A stretch of DNA of 41,508 nt from positions 1 through 41,508 of the forward strand of contig NZ_QUNH01000002.1 of NCBI RefSeq assembly GCF_003387355.1. Reading direction: 5' to 3'. Under the pieces are notes generated by a model. The model had not been told where the DNA came from. It made no database searches and saw nothing but the letters and a program-made list of their open reading frames with translations. The DNA is from Winogradskyella sediminis (GTDB lineage: Bacteria; Bacteroidota; Bacteroidia; Flavobacteriales; Flavobacteriaceae). The position numbers and the translations under genes are program-made. Positions 23,774 through 32,340 of this stretch are shown one piece after another. Position 1 is the stretch's first letter. The number at the start of each line of letters is the position of its first letter.

Positions 23774-23800
23774 ATATATTTTATAATTGATAGCATTTAT

Positions 23801-23838
23801 TAACAAAAAAAACACCCGATTAGGGTGTTTTTTTGTTA
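23801..23838. terminator. Bidirectional terminator
   Basis: The stem is built from an A-rich arm ending CACCC (23801-23817) and GGGTG with a T-rich arm (23823-23838), with a 5-base loop and one unpaired base. It separates the convergent DUF5723 and YceI genes. Confidence 0.88.
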
Positions 23839-23874
23839 AGATATAAAATGCTTAATAAGTAAAATATTGATTTT

Positions 23875-24531
23875 TTAAATTTTATTAGCTACAACATTAA
23901 TTTTTAATTCAATGTCATTGCTAATGAATTTATCTCCTAAATCTTCAAAGAACGATTTAGAACCGTATTTAACGTGCCATTTAGATCGGTCTATAGTGAA
24001 TTTTTCACTAGTTAACGTTATTGTACTATCATCCGTAGAAGATAATTTTACAGGAATACTAATATTATTGGTTTTGTCTTTAATTGTTAAATTACCAGAA
24101 AGCATTAATTTTCCTTCAACATCTTTCGCATCAGTAACTTCAAAAATAGCATTAGGAAAAGATTCTACATCAAAAAAATCATCACTTTTAAGATGCGTCG
24201 TTAATTTTTGATTTCCTTCCTCTTCTGCAGGTATATCTTGAACCACGATGCTAGACATATCGATGATAAATTTTCCACCAACAATAGATCCATCGCTTGT
24301 ATTTAGTTTTCCAGCAGATAAGCTAATGATACCATTATGCGTTCCTGTTGGTTTAGAACCTTGCCATTCTATAGTAGATTTTTCTGTATTTACATTATAA
24401 CTCGTAGAACTAGATTTTGCAACAGCAGCATCTTTAGTTTCCGTAGTGTTAGCTTCTTTGGCTTTATCACCACAGCTTGAAAATGTAATGAAAGCAATTA
24501 GCGTAAAAAATTTAAAAAAATTAGATTTCAT
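23875..24531 (-). CDS. YceI-family lipoprotein
   Basis: 218 residues from the ATG at 24531. The signal peptide ends in a lipobox (FITFSSC, Cys at about residue 20), followed by a ~25-residue Thr/Ala/Lys linker and the YceI lipocalin-like barrel, recognisable from STIEWQGSKPTGTHNGIISL, the DIPAEEEGNQKLTTHLKSDDF segment and FDVESFPNAIFEV. YceI proteins bind amphiphilic or isoprenoid molecules in the periplasm and are often stress-induced. A -7 box lies 30 bases upstream. It is alone between a terminator and the divergent grpE promoter. Confidence 0.9.
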   Translation of the reverse strand: MKSNFFKFFTLIAFITFSSCGDKAKEANTTETKDAAVAKSSSTSYNVNTEKSTIEWQGSKPTGTHNGIISLSAGKLNTSDGSIVGGKFIIDMSSIVVQDIPAEEEGNQKLTTHLKSDDFFDVESFPNAIFEVTDAKDVEGKLMLSGNLTIKDKTNNISIPVKLSSTDDSTITLTSEKFTIDRSKWHVKYGSKSFFEDLGDKFISNDIELKINVVANKI

Positions 24532-24561
24532 AAGAGTGTTTTTTGTTTGGATTGTTAAAAA

Positions 24562-24569
24562 CAAAGATA
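24562..24569 (-). promoter_or_regulatory. -7 promoter box for the YceI gene
   Basis: On the minus strand this reads TATCTTTG, matching TAnnTTTG, with about 30 bases to the start codon. Confidence 0.5.
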
Positions 24570-24613
24570 TAAAATTGAACCCATAAAGTGTGATAAAAAA
24601 ATGTTAATGACAT

Positions 24614-24646
24614 TTTGACATTTTAATAATAATGGCAGTACTTTTG
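24614..24646 (+). promoter_or_regulatory. grpE-dnaJ promoter
   Basis: TTTG (24614-24617), 21 bases, TACTTTTG (24639-24646): a full match to the Bacteroidetes housekeeping promoter, 33 bases before the grpE start. No CIRCE-type inverted repeat is visible around it. A short GGCA...TGCC repeat spans the -7 box. Confidence 0.7.
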
Positions 24647-24679
24647 CCAATCTAATGGAAAGTAAAAAAAGAACTCAAA

Positions 24680-25237
24680 ATGAGTAAGAAAGATAAAAAC
24701 AATAAAGTTGAAGATCCACAAGTTGAGGATCAAGCAACAACGACTGCAGAAGCTGATGTTGAAACGCAACAAGAAGAGCAAAAATCTCCAGAAGAACAAT
24801 TGCAAGATCAATTGGCTGCTGAAAAGGATAAATTTATGCGTTTATTTGCTGAGTTTGAAAACTATAAAAAACGAACCACTAAGGAGCGCATAGAATTATT
24901 TAAAACGGCGAGTCAAGATGTTATGGTCGCAATGTTACCTGTTTTAGATGATTTTGAACGTGCTTTACTGCATATAGAAGATGACAAAGAAGCCGAAGAA
25001 TTAAGAAAGGGAGTGTTGCTAATCTATAATAAATTAGTAAACACTTTAGAACAAAAAGGACTATCTAAAATAGAAGTAGGTCAAGGGGATCCTTTTGATG
25101 CGGATCACCATGAAGCCGTAACTCAAATTCCTGCACCATCGGAAGATCTTAAAGGGAAAATCATTGATGTTGTTGAACGTGGTTACAAGTTAGGAGACAA
25201 GGTTATTCGTTTTCCAAAAGTGGTTATCGGACAATAA
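24680..25237 (+). CDS. grpE: Nucleotide exchange factor GrpE
   Basis: A 185-residue GrpE. A disordered, acidic Lys/Glu/Gln-rich N-terminus (1-40) precedes a long coiled-coil helix (about 40-75, with the conserved FAEFENYKKRTTKER), a small helix bundle (MLPVLDDFERAL) and the beta-wing domain (GDPFDADHHEAVTQ through VVERGYKLGDKVIRFPKVVIG). It releases ADP from DnaK in the cytosol. dnaJ follows after 52 bases and must share its promoter; dnaK is not in the window. Confidence 0.97.
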   Translation: MSKKDKNNKVEDPQVEDQATTTAEADVETQQEEQKSPEEQLQDQLAAEKDKFMRLFAEFENYKKRTTKERIELFKTASQDVMVAMLPVLDDFERALLHIEDDKEAEELRKGVLLIYNKLVNTLEQKGLSKIEVGQGDPFDADHHEAVTQIPAPSEDLKGKIIDVVERGYKLGDKVIRFPKVVIGQ

Positions 25238-25289
25238 TATTGAAATACGAATTTGCACATTTCTGTGAAAATCAAGAATTAATTAGTTG

Positions 25290-26411
25290 ATGAAAGAAGA
25301 TTATTACGAGATATTAGGATTAAGTAAAGGAGCGTCTGAAGCCGAAATTAAAAAGGCTTACCGTAAAATGGCATTAAAATATCATCCCGATAAAAATCCA
25401 GATGATTCCACTGCCGAGGAGAAGTTTAAAAAAGCTGCAGAAGCCTATGAGGTTTTAAGCAATGCTGACAAAAAAGCACGTTACGATCAATTTGGTCACC
25501 AAGCCTTTGATGGCAATGGTGGTTTTGGCGGAGGCGGCATGAATATGGATGATATATTCAGTCAGTTTGGTGATATCTTTGGCGGAGGCTTTGGAGGCGG
25601 AGGCGGATTCAGTGGCTTTGGAGGCGGAGGCGGAAGACAACGCGTTGTTAAAGGTAGTAACTTGCGTATTCGTGTCACTTTATCTCTAGAAGATGTTGCA
25701 AATGGTGTTGAAAAGAAGATTAAAGTAAAACGAAAAATACAAGCACCAGGTACCACTTACAAAACGTGTAGTACATGTAATGGTACTGGTCAGGTTACGA
25801 GAGTAACAAATACCATTTTGGGGCGTATGCAAACGGCTTCTGCATGTCCGACTTGCGGAGGTGCCGGCCAATCCATTGATAAGAAACCTGCGGATGCAGA
25901 TGCTAACGGATTAAAGGTGTCTGAAGAAACTGTAACAGTTAAAATACCTGCAGGTGTTGTTGATGGTATGCAACTAAAAGTAACAGGTAAAGGTAATGAT
26001 GCACCAGGAAATGGTATTGCCGGAGACCTATTAGTTGCCATCCAAGAAGAAGAACATGCTACTCTAAAACGCGAAGGTGATAATCTACATTATGATATGT
26101 ATGTTAGTTTGCCAGATGCCGTTTTAGGAAATTCTAAAGAAATAGATACTGTAACCGGTAAAGTTAGAATTAAAATAGAGCCAGGAGTTCAGTCTGGTAA
26201 GATTTTAAGATTACGAGGTAAAGGTATTCCAAGTATTAATGGTTACGGTAAAGGAGATTTATTAGTGCATGTAAATGTTTGGACGCCAAAGACTTTAAGT
26301 AAAAAGCAAAAAGCATTTTTTGAAAGCATGAAAGATGATGAACATTTTGAGCCTAAACCAGAAAGTTCGGATAAATCTTTTTTTGAAAAGGTAAAAGATA
26401 TGTTTTCATAA
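25290..26411 (+). CDS. dnaJ: Chaperone DnaJ with a one-centre zinc finger
   Basis: 373 residues. The J-domain (1-70) has H32-P33-D34 for DnaK stimulation. A glycine/phenylalanine-rich stretch (about 72-120) contains two exact copies of [13 protein letters not shown] sequence. The zinc region keeps only two CxxCxGxG motifs, C160-x2-C163 and C186-x2-C189, where classical DnaJ has four. The motifs of the outer zinc centre are missing although the surrounding substrate-binding barrels ([38 protein letters not shown]) are complete. I recall the same reduction in other flavobacterial DnaJ proteins. I start at the ATG at 25290; the in-frame TTG just before is less likely. It is co-transcribed with grpE. 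Confidence 0.96.
   Translation: MKEDYYEILGLSKGASEAEIKKAYRKMALKYHPDKNPDDSTAEEKFKKAAEAYEVLSNADKKARYDQFGHQAFDGNGGFGGGGMNMDDIFSQFGDIFGGGFGGGGGFSGFGGGGGRQRVVKGSNLRIRVTLSLEDVANGVEKKIKVKRKIQAPGTTYKTCSTCNGTGQVTRVTNTILGRMQTASACPTCGGAGQSIDKKPADADANGLKVSEETVTVKIPAGVVDGMQLKVTGKGNDAPGNGIAGDLLVAIQEEEHATLKREGDNLHYDMYVSLPDAVLGNSKEIDTVTGKVRIKIEPGVQSGKILRLRGKGIPSINGYGKGDLLVHVNVWTPKTLSKKQKAFFESMKDDEHFEPKPESSDKSFFEKVKDMFS
25587..25634 (+). repeat. 21-bp direct repeat in the dnaJ G/F region
   Basis: Two identical 21-base copies, 25587-25607 and 25614-25634, are offset by 27 bases, so each unit adds nine residues in frame. They encode the glycine/phenylalanine-rich linker. Such a repeat could expand or contract without a frameshift. 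Confidence 0.8.
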
Positions 26412-26436
26412 AAGCTGCCTATTTAATAAAATTTAG

Positions 26437-26535
26437 TATATTTGATTCATCGCTAATTTTATTAGCGGTAATTTTTCTTTTTCATAGCAATTTTTTCCCA
26501 TCCTTGTCTAACCATAAGGGTGGGTTTTGTTTTTT
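26437..26535 (+). ncRNA. Candidate short RNA downstream of dnaJ
   Basis: TATATTTG (26437-26444) is an orphan -7 box 26 bases after the dnaJ stop. A transcript starting near 26450 would begin with a perfect hairpin CGCTAA (26451-26456) / TTAGCG (26462-26467), continue through about 30 unpaired AT-rich bases and end in the terminator hairpin at 26497-26535. That gives about 85 bases with no reading frame. No -33 TTG is visible. The parts could equally be just the end of the grpE-dnaJ message. Confidence 0.3.
26497..26535 (+). terminator. Terminator of the grpE-dnaJ operon
   Basis: The stem CCCATCCTT (26497-26505) / AAGGGTGGG (26516-26524), with one G-U pair, has a 10-base loop and is followed by TTTTGTTTTTT. 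The remaining bases to 26805 show no gene; TATATTTA (26765-26772) is a near-consensus -7 box before the ABC transporter gene. Confidence 0.82.
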
Positions 26536-26805
26536 ATGCCATTAAAGTTTTTATTATAAGTGTGTTATAGTGTTTGTTGCGTTCTAAGAGAACTAAAGGG
26601 AAATCAGTTTAACGTCCATACCACAAACTTAAAATCCACTAAAATCCGTAACATGTATCTCAACTTTAAAGTATAATAATCTTCCTTTTGAGGTAACTGA
26701 TAGAAATAATCTGATATTTATATAAATAGTACACTATTCTTATTTTAAAATCTATAACATTTAATATATTTACGTAATAACCATATCCTAAAAATTTAGT
26801 TTCAT

Positions 26806-27732
26806 ATGAATGACTTATTAGTTGCTAATTCCGTTTCAAAACAATTCGGAAGTTTTAAAGCACTAAATCAAGTATCTATTGCTGTGCCTAAAGGTAGCAT
26901 CTTTGGTTTACTTGGACCAAATGGCGCAGGTAAAACCACCCTAATCCGTATAATTAATCAAATTACAATGCCAGATGAAGGTGCTGTTCTTTTAGATGGA
27001 CAGTCTTTAAAACCAGAGCATATTAGAGATATAGGCTATCTTCCAGAAGAACGCGGCTTATACAAGTCTATGAAGGTCGGTGAGCAATGTTTGTATCTCG
27101 CACAGCTTAAGGGCTTAACAAAAACTGAGGCTAAAATAAGACTAAAGTACTGGTTTGATAAACTAGAAATAGGAGATTGGTGGAACAAGAAAATTCAAGA
27201 GTTAAGTAAAGGTCAGGCGCAAAAAATACAGTTTATCGTTACGGTACTTCACCAACCTAAACTATTGATTTTTGATGAACCTTTTTCAGGTTTCGATCCT
27301 ATTAACGCAAATTTAATTAAAGACGAAATTTTACAACTAAGAGATGAAGGAGCAACAGTGATTTTTTCTACCCATCGCATGGAGTCCGTAGAAGAATTAT
27401 GCGATCATATTGCTTTAATTCATAAATCGAATAAAGTGTTAGATGGAAAATTGAATGATATAAAGCGTCAGTATAAAACGAACACCTTTGAAGTAGGACT
27501 AGAATCCTTAAATAAAGACAAAGTATTTTCTGAAATTCAGGATAAATTTGAAGTGCTGCCAGCCACTTTTAAAAACCTTAACGATGATATTAAACTGAAT
27601 ATTAAGCTTCGTGAGCAAGATTCACCTAATGATTTATTGTCATTTTTAACCTCAAAAGCAGAAGTGCATCATTTTGTAGAAGTAATTCCTTCGGCTAGTG
27701 ATATTTTTATTCAAACTGTAAAAAATAACTAA
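26806..27732 (+). CDS. ABC transporter ATP-binding protein (NatA-like)
   Basis: A 308-residue ATPase. Walker A GPNGAGKTT (37-45), a signature motif LSKGQ (133-137, a usual variant of LSGGQ in this group), Walker B LLIFDEP with D157-E158, and the switch histidine in FSTHRME. The C-terminal ~85 residues form the DUF4162-type extension found in NatA/CcmA-like exporters. It energises the permease encoded two bases downstream. The pair resembles the NatAB sodium exporter, but other substrates are possible. Confidence 0.92.
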   Translation: MNDLLVANSVSKQFGSFKALNQVSIAVPKGSIFGLLGPNGAGKTTLIRIINQITMPDEGAVLLDGQSLKPEHIRDIGYLPEERGLYKSMKVGEQCLYLAQLKGLTKTEAKIRLKYWFDKLEIGDWWNKKIQELSKGQAQKIQFIVTVLHQPKLLIFDEPFSGFDPINANLIKDEILQLRDEGATVIFSTHRMESVEELCDHIALIHKSNKVLDGKLNDIKRQYKTNTFEVGLESLNKDKVFSEIQDKFEVLPATFKNLNDDIKLNIKLREQDSPNDLLSFLTSKAEVHHFVEVIPSASDIFIQTVKNN

Positions 27733-27734
27733 GA

Positions 27735-29048
27735 ATGAATCATTTACCCCTAATTATAAAACGCGAATATTTTACAAAAGTGAAGAACAAATCATTTATT
27801 GTAATGACGTTTTTGAGTCCTTTAATAATGATTGCACTTATAGCTGTCGTGGCTTATTTATCTCAATTAAATAATGATAAGGAACGCACGCTTTCTGTGT
27901 TGGATGAAACAGGTTATCTCGAAGGTGTATTTCAGAATACAGAAAATACTACCTATACGCACCTTAACGGATTAAGTCTTGATGACGCTATTGCTTTAGT
28001 GAAAGAAAAGGAAGACTACGGATTATTGTATATTGGTAAGGCTAATTCGTTAGATGACGTTTCAGGAAATGTAAAATTTTATTCTGAAGATTCTCCATCC
28101 ATAAGTGTTATTTCTGGATTAGAACAACAAATAGAAAAGCGATTAAAAGAAAAGAAGCTTGAAAAAGACGGAGTATCTATAGCGCAAATAGAAGCCTCTC
28201 AAACTAATATTGAAATCGAACAAGAAAGTTTTGAAGGAGAAAAAAGCTCTAAAATAGATAATGTGGTAAAGCTTGCTTTTGGAGGAGCAGCCGGTTACTT
28301 ATTGTTTATGTTTATCATTATCTACGGTAACATGATAATGCGTAGTGTTATAGAAGAAAAAACCAGTAGAATTATTGAGGTTATTATTTCTTCTGTAAAA
28401 CCGATTCAGTTAATGATGGGAAAAATTATAGGAACTTCATTAGCTGGAGTAACACAATTTGCGATTTGGGTAATTCTAGGAGGTGTCTTATTGTTTATCG
28501 TTTCTGCCATATTTGGTATCGATTTAGCACAAGTACAATCACCACAACAAGAAATAATGAACCAAGCTATGCAAGCAGATGGAACTCAAGCAGTGGCCGA
28601 AAACTTATTGGGAGCCATAAGTAATTTGCCAATGACTAATCTTATTATAGCCTTTTTATTCTTTTTTATTGGAGGATATTTGTTATACAGTTCACTTTAT
28701 GCTGCGATTGGTGCAGCAGTAGATAACGAGACTGATACACAACAATTTATGTTGCCTATTTTAATGCCATTAATTTTGGCAGTTTATGTAGGTGTATTTA
28801 CTGTTATCGAAGATCCGCATGGCACGGTCTCTACAGTGTTTTCATTTATACCGTTCACCTCGCCTGTGGTAATGCTAATGCGTATTCCTTTTGGTGTGCC
28901 TTTGTGGCAACAAGGCTTATCTTTGTTATTACTTATCGGAACATTTATTTTTACTGTATGGTTTGCAGCCAAAATTTACCGTGTAGGTATATTAATGTAT
29001 GGTAAAAAACCAACGTATAAGGAACTATTTAAATGGTTGAAATATTAA
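27735..29048 (+). CDS. ABC-2 type permease (NatB-like)
   Basis: A 437-residue membrane protein. The first helix (about 22-42) follows the family opening IIKREYFTKVKNKSFIVMTF. A large extracytoplasmic domain (about 45-175) is followed by the cytoplasmic coupling segment EEKTSRIIEVIISSVKP (about 209-225) and five further helices, including FGGAAGYLLFMFIIIYGNMI and FLFFFIGGYLLYSSLYAAIG. This is the ABC-2/NatB layout (ABC2_membrane_3). It begins two bases after the ATPase gene; the MscS channel gene starts three bases after its stop. Confidence 0.92.
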   Translation: MNHLPLIIKREYFTKVKNKSFIVMTFLSPLIMIALIAVVAYLSQLNNDKERTLSVLDETGYLEGVFQNTENTTYTHLNGLSLDDAIALVKEKEDYGLLYIGKANSLDDVSGNVKFYSEDSPSISVISGLEQQIEKRLKEKKLEKDGVSIAQIEASQTNIEIEQESFEGEKSSKIDNVVKLAFGGAAGYLLFMFIIIYGNMIMRSVIEEKTSRIIEVIISSVKPIQLMMGKIIGTSLAGVTQFAIWVILGGVLLFIVSAIFGIDLAQVQSPQQEIMNQAMQADGTQAVAENLLGAISNLPMTNLIIAFLFFFIGGYLLYSSLYAAIGAAVDNETDTQQFMLPILMPLILAVYVGVFTVIEDPHGTVSTVFSFIPFTSPVVMLMRIPFGVPLWQQGLSLLLLIGTFIFTVWFAAKIYRVGILMYGKKPTYKELFKWLKY

Positions 29049-29051
29049 AAG

Positions 29052-29930
29052 ATGATCCAAACCTTAGAGGATATTGAAAATGAAATTACCGAAAGCAGTG
29101 CTTGGGAAACTGCTAGTGACTTCTTAGATTGGCATATTAATATTGGAGAAGGTATTAGTATTTCTATATTAGATGTAATCATTGTTTCTATTGTAATATT
29201 TATTACTACAGTAATCCTTAGAGTGGCCTTAAAATTTCTAACACGAAATTTAACGGAAGATAACAAAGGGAAATTTGGAGTGGTATATGGTTATTTTAGA
29301 TGGCTTATTTATCTTATTATACTTTTAATAACGCTAGACAGTGTTGGTGTTAATATTACAGCTGTGTTTGCCGCTTCCGCAGCATTATTAATTGGTGTTG
29401 GTTTAGCTTTACAGACCTTATTTCAAGATATTATATCGGGAGTTTTTATTTTAATCGACCAATCTGTGTACGTTGGAGATATTATAGAAATTGACGGTAA
29501 GGTTGGACGTGTCGAAGAAATTAAGTTAAGAACAACAAGAGCGGTTACATTAGATAATAAAGTGTTAGTGATACCCAACCATTTGTATTTAGAAAATAGT
29601 TTATATAATTGGACACAAAATGGGACTACAACACGAGAGAGTGTTTCTGTTGGTGTGGCTTACGGTAGTGATGTGCAGCTCGTTAAAAAACTGTTGTTAG
29701 AAGCTGCTAGTTCTAATGAGAATGTATTACCAAACCCCGAACCGACAGTAGTTTTTACAAATTTTGGAGATAGCTCGCTAGATTTTAAAGTCATTTTTAC
29801 CTTGGCTGATAGTTTTAAAGCTCAGTTTCCTAAAAGTGAAATTCGGTTTACAATAGACCGTTTGTTTAGAGAACATAACGTGTCCATACCATTTCCACAA
29901 CGCGATATTCATATCATTAATAATAAATAA
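29052..29930 (+). CDS. MscS-family mechanosensitive channel
   Basis: 292 residues. Three membrane helices (about 36-60, 77-98 and 103-128), the last being the pore helix with the Ala/Gly-rich FAASAALLIGVGLALQTLF. The beta domain has VYVGDIIEIDGKVGRVEEI and TRAVTLDNKVLVIPN, hallmark MscS sequence, and the alpha/beta domain ends in VSIPFPQRDIHI. It opens under membrane tension to release solutes during osmotic downshock. Placement directly behind the NatAB-like exporter suggests co-expression and an ion or osmotic role for the group. Confidence 0.93.
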   Translation: MIQTLEDIENEITESSAWETASDFLDWHINIGEGISISILDVIIVSIVIFITTVILRVALKFLTRNLTEDNKGKFGVVYGYFRWLIYLIILLITLDSVGVNITAVFAASAALLIGVGLALQTLFQDIISGVFILIDQSVYVGDIIEIDGKVGRVEEIKLRTTRAVTLDNKVLVIPNHLYLENSLYNWTQNGTTTRESVSVGVAYGSDVQLVKKLLLEAASSNENVLPNPEPTVVFTNFGDSSLDFKVIFTLADSFKAQFPKSEIRFTIDRLFREHNVSIPFPQRDIHIINNK

Positions 29931-30012
29931 AGATTTGATTTTCAGTCTTAATTACAAATAAGTAATTTTAAGAGGTCAATGTCTTGTTAACATAAAAAAA
30001 ATAAACAAAATC

Positions 30013-31176
30013 ATGCCAAAAATATTAATTATTGAAGATGAAGCTGCTATACGACGTGTGCTGGTAAAAATACTTTCTGAAGAAAATAATAGTTACCAAG
30101 TTGATGAAGCAGAAGATGGTCTAGTCGGCACTGAAAAAATAAAAAAAGAGGATTATGATTTAGTGCTTTGTGATATTAAAATGCCTAAAATGGATGGTGT
30201 TGAAGTCCTAGAAGCGGTTAAAAAAATTAAACCAGAAACACCAATGGTTATGATTTCTGGTCACGGTGATTTGGATACAGCAGTAAACACAATGCGTTTG
30301 GGAGCTTTCGATTATATATCCAAGCCACCAGATTTAAATAGACTTTTAAATACGGTTCGTATCGCTCTAGATAGAAAAGAACTTGTGGTAGAAAATAAAA
30401 TGCTTAAGAAGAAAGTAAGCAAAAACTATGAGATGGTAGGGGAGAGTGATGGTGTAAAACGTATTAAAGATATGATTGATAAAGTTGCGCCAACTGATGC
30501 ACGGGTATTAATTACAGGACCAAATGGAACGGGAAAAGAACTGGTTGCACATTGGTTACACCAAAAAAGTGAGCGCTCTAAAGGCCCTATGATTGAGGTG
30601 AATTGTGCTGCAATTCCTTCAGAATTAATAGAGAGTGAATTATTTGGACATGTTAAAGGCGCTTTTACTTCAGCCGCTAAGGATCGTGCTGGTAAATTTG
30701 AAGCGGCTAATGGTGGTACTATATTTTTAGATGAAATTGGAGATATGAGTTTATCCGCACAAGCCAAAGTTTTACGTGCTTTACAAGAAAGTCGTATTCA
30801 GCGTGTTGGAAGTGATAAGGACATCAAGGTGAACGTAAGAGTTGTGGCAGCAACCAATAAAAATTTAAAAAAGGAAATTGAAGACGGTAAATTTAGAGAA
30901 GATTTATATCATCGATTAGCCGTGATTTTAATAGAAGTACCTGCTTTAAATAATCGAAGAGTCGATATTCCTTTATTAATTAATTATTTTTCTGAAAAAA
31001 TTTCTAATGAACACGGTACGGCTAAAAAGACATTTTCAGATAAAGCCATTAAATTACTTCAAAATTATGATTGGACAGGTAATATTCGCGAATTGCGAAA
31101 TGTAGTGGAACGCCTTATAATTCTAGGAGGTACAGAAGTTAGTGAAAAAGATGTAAAAGCCTTTGCTTCAAAATAA
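30013..31176 (+). CDS. Sigma-54-type response regulator lacking a DNA-binding domain
   Basis: 387 residues. The receiver domain (1-118) has acidic pocket E8-D9-E10, phospho-acceptor D54 (LCDIKMPKMDG) and the SKPP lysine. The AAA+ domain (about 137-365) has a Walker A variant GPNGTGKE (169-176) and FLDEIGD. The sigma-54 contact loop reads GAFTSA (216-221) in place of GAFTGA, and arginine fingers follow in FREDLYHRLAV. The protein ends at SEKDVKAFASK, straight after the AAA+ lid, so the Fis-type helix-turn-helix of NtrC is missing. It may activate from solution like Chlamydia CtcC (analogy). No kinase gene is adjacent. Confidence 0.9.
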   Translation: MPKILIIEDEAAIRRVLVKILSEENNSYQVDEAEDGLVGTEKIKKEDYDLVLCDIKMPKMDGVEVLEAVKKIKPETPMVMISGHGDLDTAVNTMRLGAFDYISKPPDLNRLLNTVRIALDRKELVVENKMLKKKVSKNYEMVGESDGVKRIKDMIDKVAPTDARVLITGPNGTGKELVAHWLHQKSERSKGPMIEVNCAAIPSELIESELFGHVKGAFTSAAKDRAGKFEAANGGTIFLDEIGDMSLSAQAKVLRALQESRIQRVGSDKDIKVNVRVVAATNKNLKKEIEDGKFREDLYHRLAVILIEVPALNNRRVDIPLLINYFSEKISNEHGTAKKTFSDKAIKLLQNYDWTGNIRELRNVVERLIILGGTEVSEKDVKAFASK

Positions 31177-31187
31177 AAATAGTGCAT

Positions 31188-32066
31188 ATGAAAGATATCA
31201 AAGTAGACACGTTTAAAATTTCATCTCAAATCAATATTGAAGATTTACCAACCTCTTATGATTTAGATGAAAGTGAAAAGAAGATAGAAAAAGAACTGCG
31301 AAAAGTGAGTCGGGATTTGGCAGAGATTCAAAACAAGATGTATGCTCACGGTAAATATGCTGTACTCTTTTGTATTCAAGGTATGGACACAGCTGGGAAA
31401 GATAGTTTAATTCGCGAAGTGTTTAAAGAATTTAATGTAAGAGGAATTGTGGCTCATAGTTTTAAAAAGCCGACAGACTTAGAGTTAAAACACGACTATT
31501 TATGGAGACATATTAAAGCACTGCCAGCCAGAGGGAAATTTGGGATCTTCAATAGAACCCATTATGAAAATGTATTGGTTACAAGAGTACATCCTGAATA
31601 TTTAATGTACGAGAATATGCCAAATGTGAATAGCTTAGATGATGTTGATGATGCCTTTTGGGAGAGACGTTTTAATGAAATCAATAACTTTGAAAAACAC
31701 ATTGCCGATAATGGTACTATAATCTTTAAGTTCTTTTTAAATATCTCAAAGGACGAACAAAAAAATAGATTATTGAGACGTTTGAATAAACCCAATAAAA
31801 ATTGGAAATTCTCTCCAGATGATTTAGATGAGAGAGCTCATTGGGATAGTTACCAAAGCTGCTATGAAGATGCTATAAATAGAACCTCTAACGAGAATGC
31901 ACCTTGGTTTAATATTCCTGCCGATGATAAACCAACCGCTAGATATATTGTAGCCAAGATTCTTTATGATACGCTAAAAAAATATGATGATATAAAAGAA
32001 CCAGAATTGCCAGCACATCAAAAAGCCAATATAGATTTATATAGGGAACAGTTGGAAAATGAGTAG
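31188..32066 (+). CDS. ppk2: Polyphosphate kinase 2 family protein
   Basis: 292 residues from the ATG at 31188 (a GTG two codons upstream is also possible). P-loop kinase with Walker A GMDTAGKDS (65-73), the lid FNRTHYENVLVTRVHPEYL and the RRLNKPNKNWKFSPDDLDER motif typical of single-domain PPK2. The sequence and length are like the class III enzyme of Cytophaga hutchinsonii, which transfers polyphosphate phosphates to AMP and ADP. The class assignment is from memory. It starts 11 bases after the sigma-54 regulator and is probably co-transcribed with it, which hints at a stress- or phosphate-linked signal. Confidence 0.92.
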   Translation: MKDIKVDTFKISSQINIEDLPTSYDLDESEKKIEKELRKVSRDLAEIQNKMYAHGKYAVLFCIQGMDTAGKDSLIREVFKEFNVRGIVAHSFKKPTDLELKHDYLWRHIKALPARGKFGIFNRTHYENVLVTRVHPEYLMYENMPNVNSLDDVDDAFWERRFNEINNFEKHIADNGTIIFKFFLNISKDEQKNRLLRRLNKPNKNWKFSPDDLDERAHWDSYQSCYEDAINRTSNENAPWFNIPADDKPTARYIVAKILYDTLKKYDDIKEPELPAHQKANIDLYREQLENE

Positions 32067-32340
32067 TAGAACTGATGCTAGCTTTTAGGTTCTCTTTCGT
32101 TATAATTTTGAGGTCATATCTTTAAAATTCATCTCAAAAGTTAATTTAGAAGAACTACTAAGGTGAGGTGATTCACTTTCATCAATAGACATAATATAAA
32201 AGAGGTTTGCACAATTACGGTTAGAGCTAAGTGCTATTTACTTTCTATTTGGTGAAAAATAAGGATTAGATTCTATGATAATGGTAGAAATTATACGTTT
32301 TGCATCGCTAGATTCTGATATTATTCTTTAAGCTTACACT

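Noticed and set aside
25455..26041. Several long antisense frames opposite dnaJ.
   Set aside because: They are explained by the glycine-rich and GC-richer coding strand; repeated Ala/Ser/Pro strings are typical shadow translations.
30013..32066. Two-component system with PPK2 as its dedicated output.
   Set aside because: No histidine kinase is present and adjacency alone does not show regulation, so only the gene order is reported.
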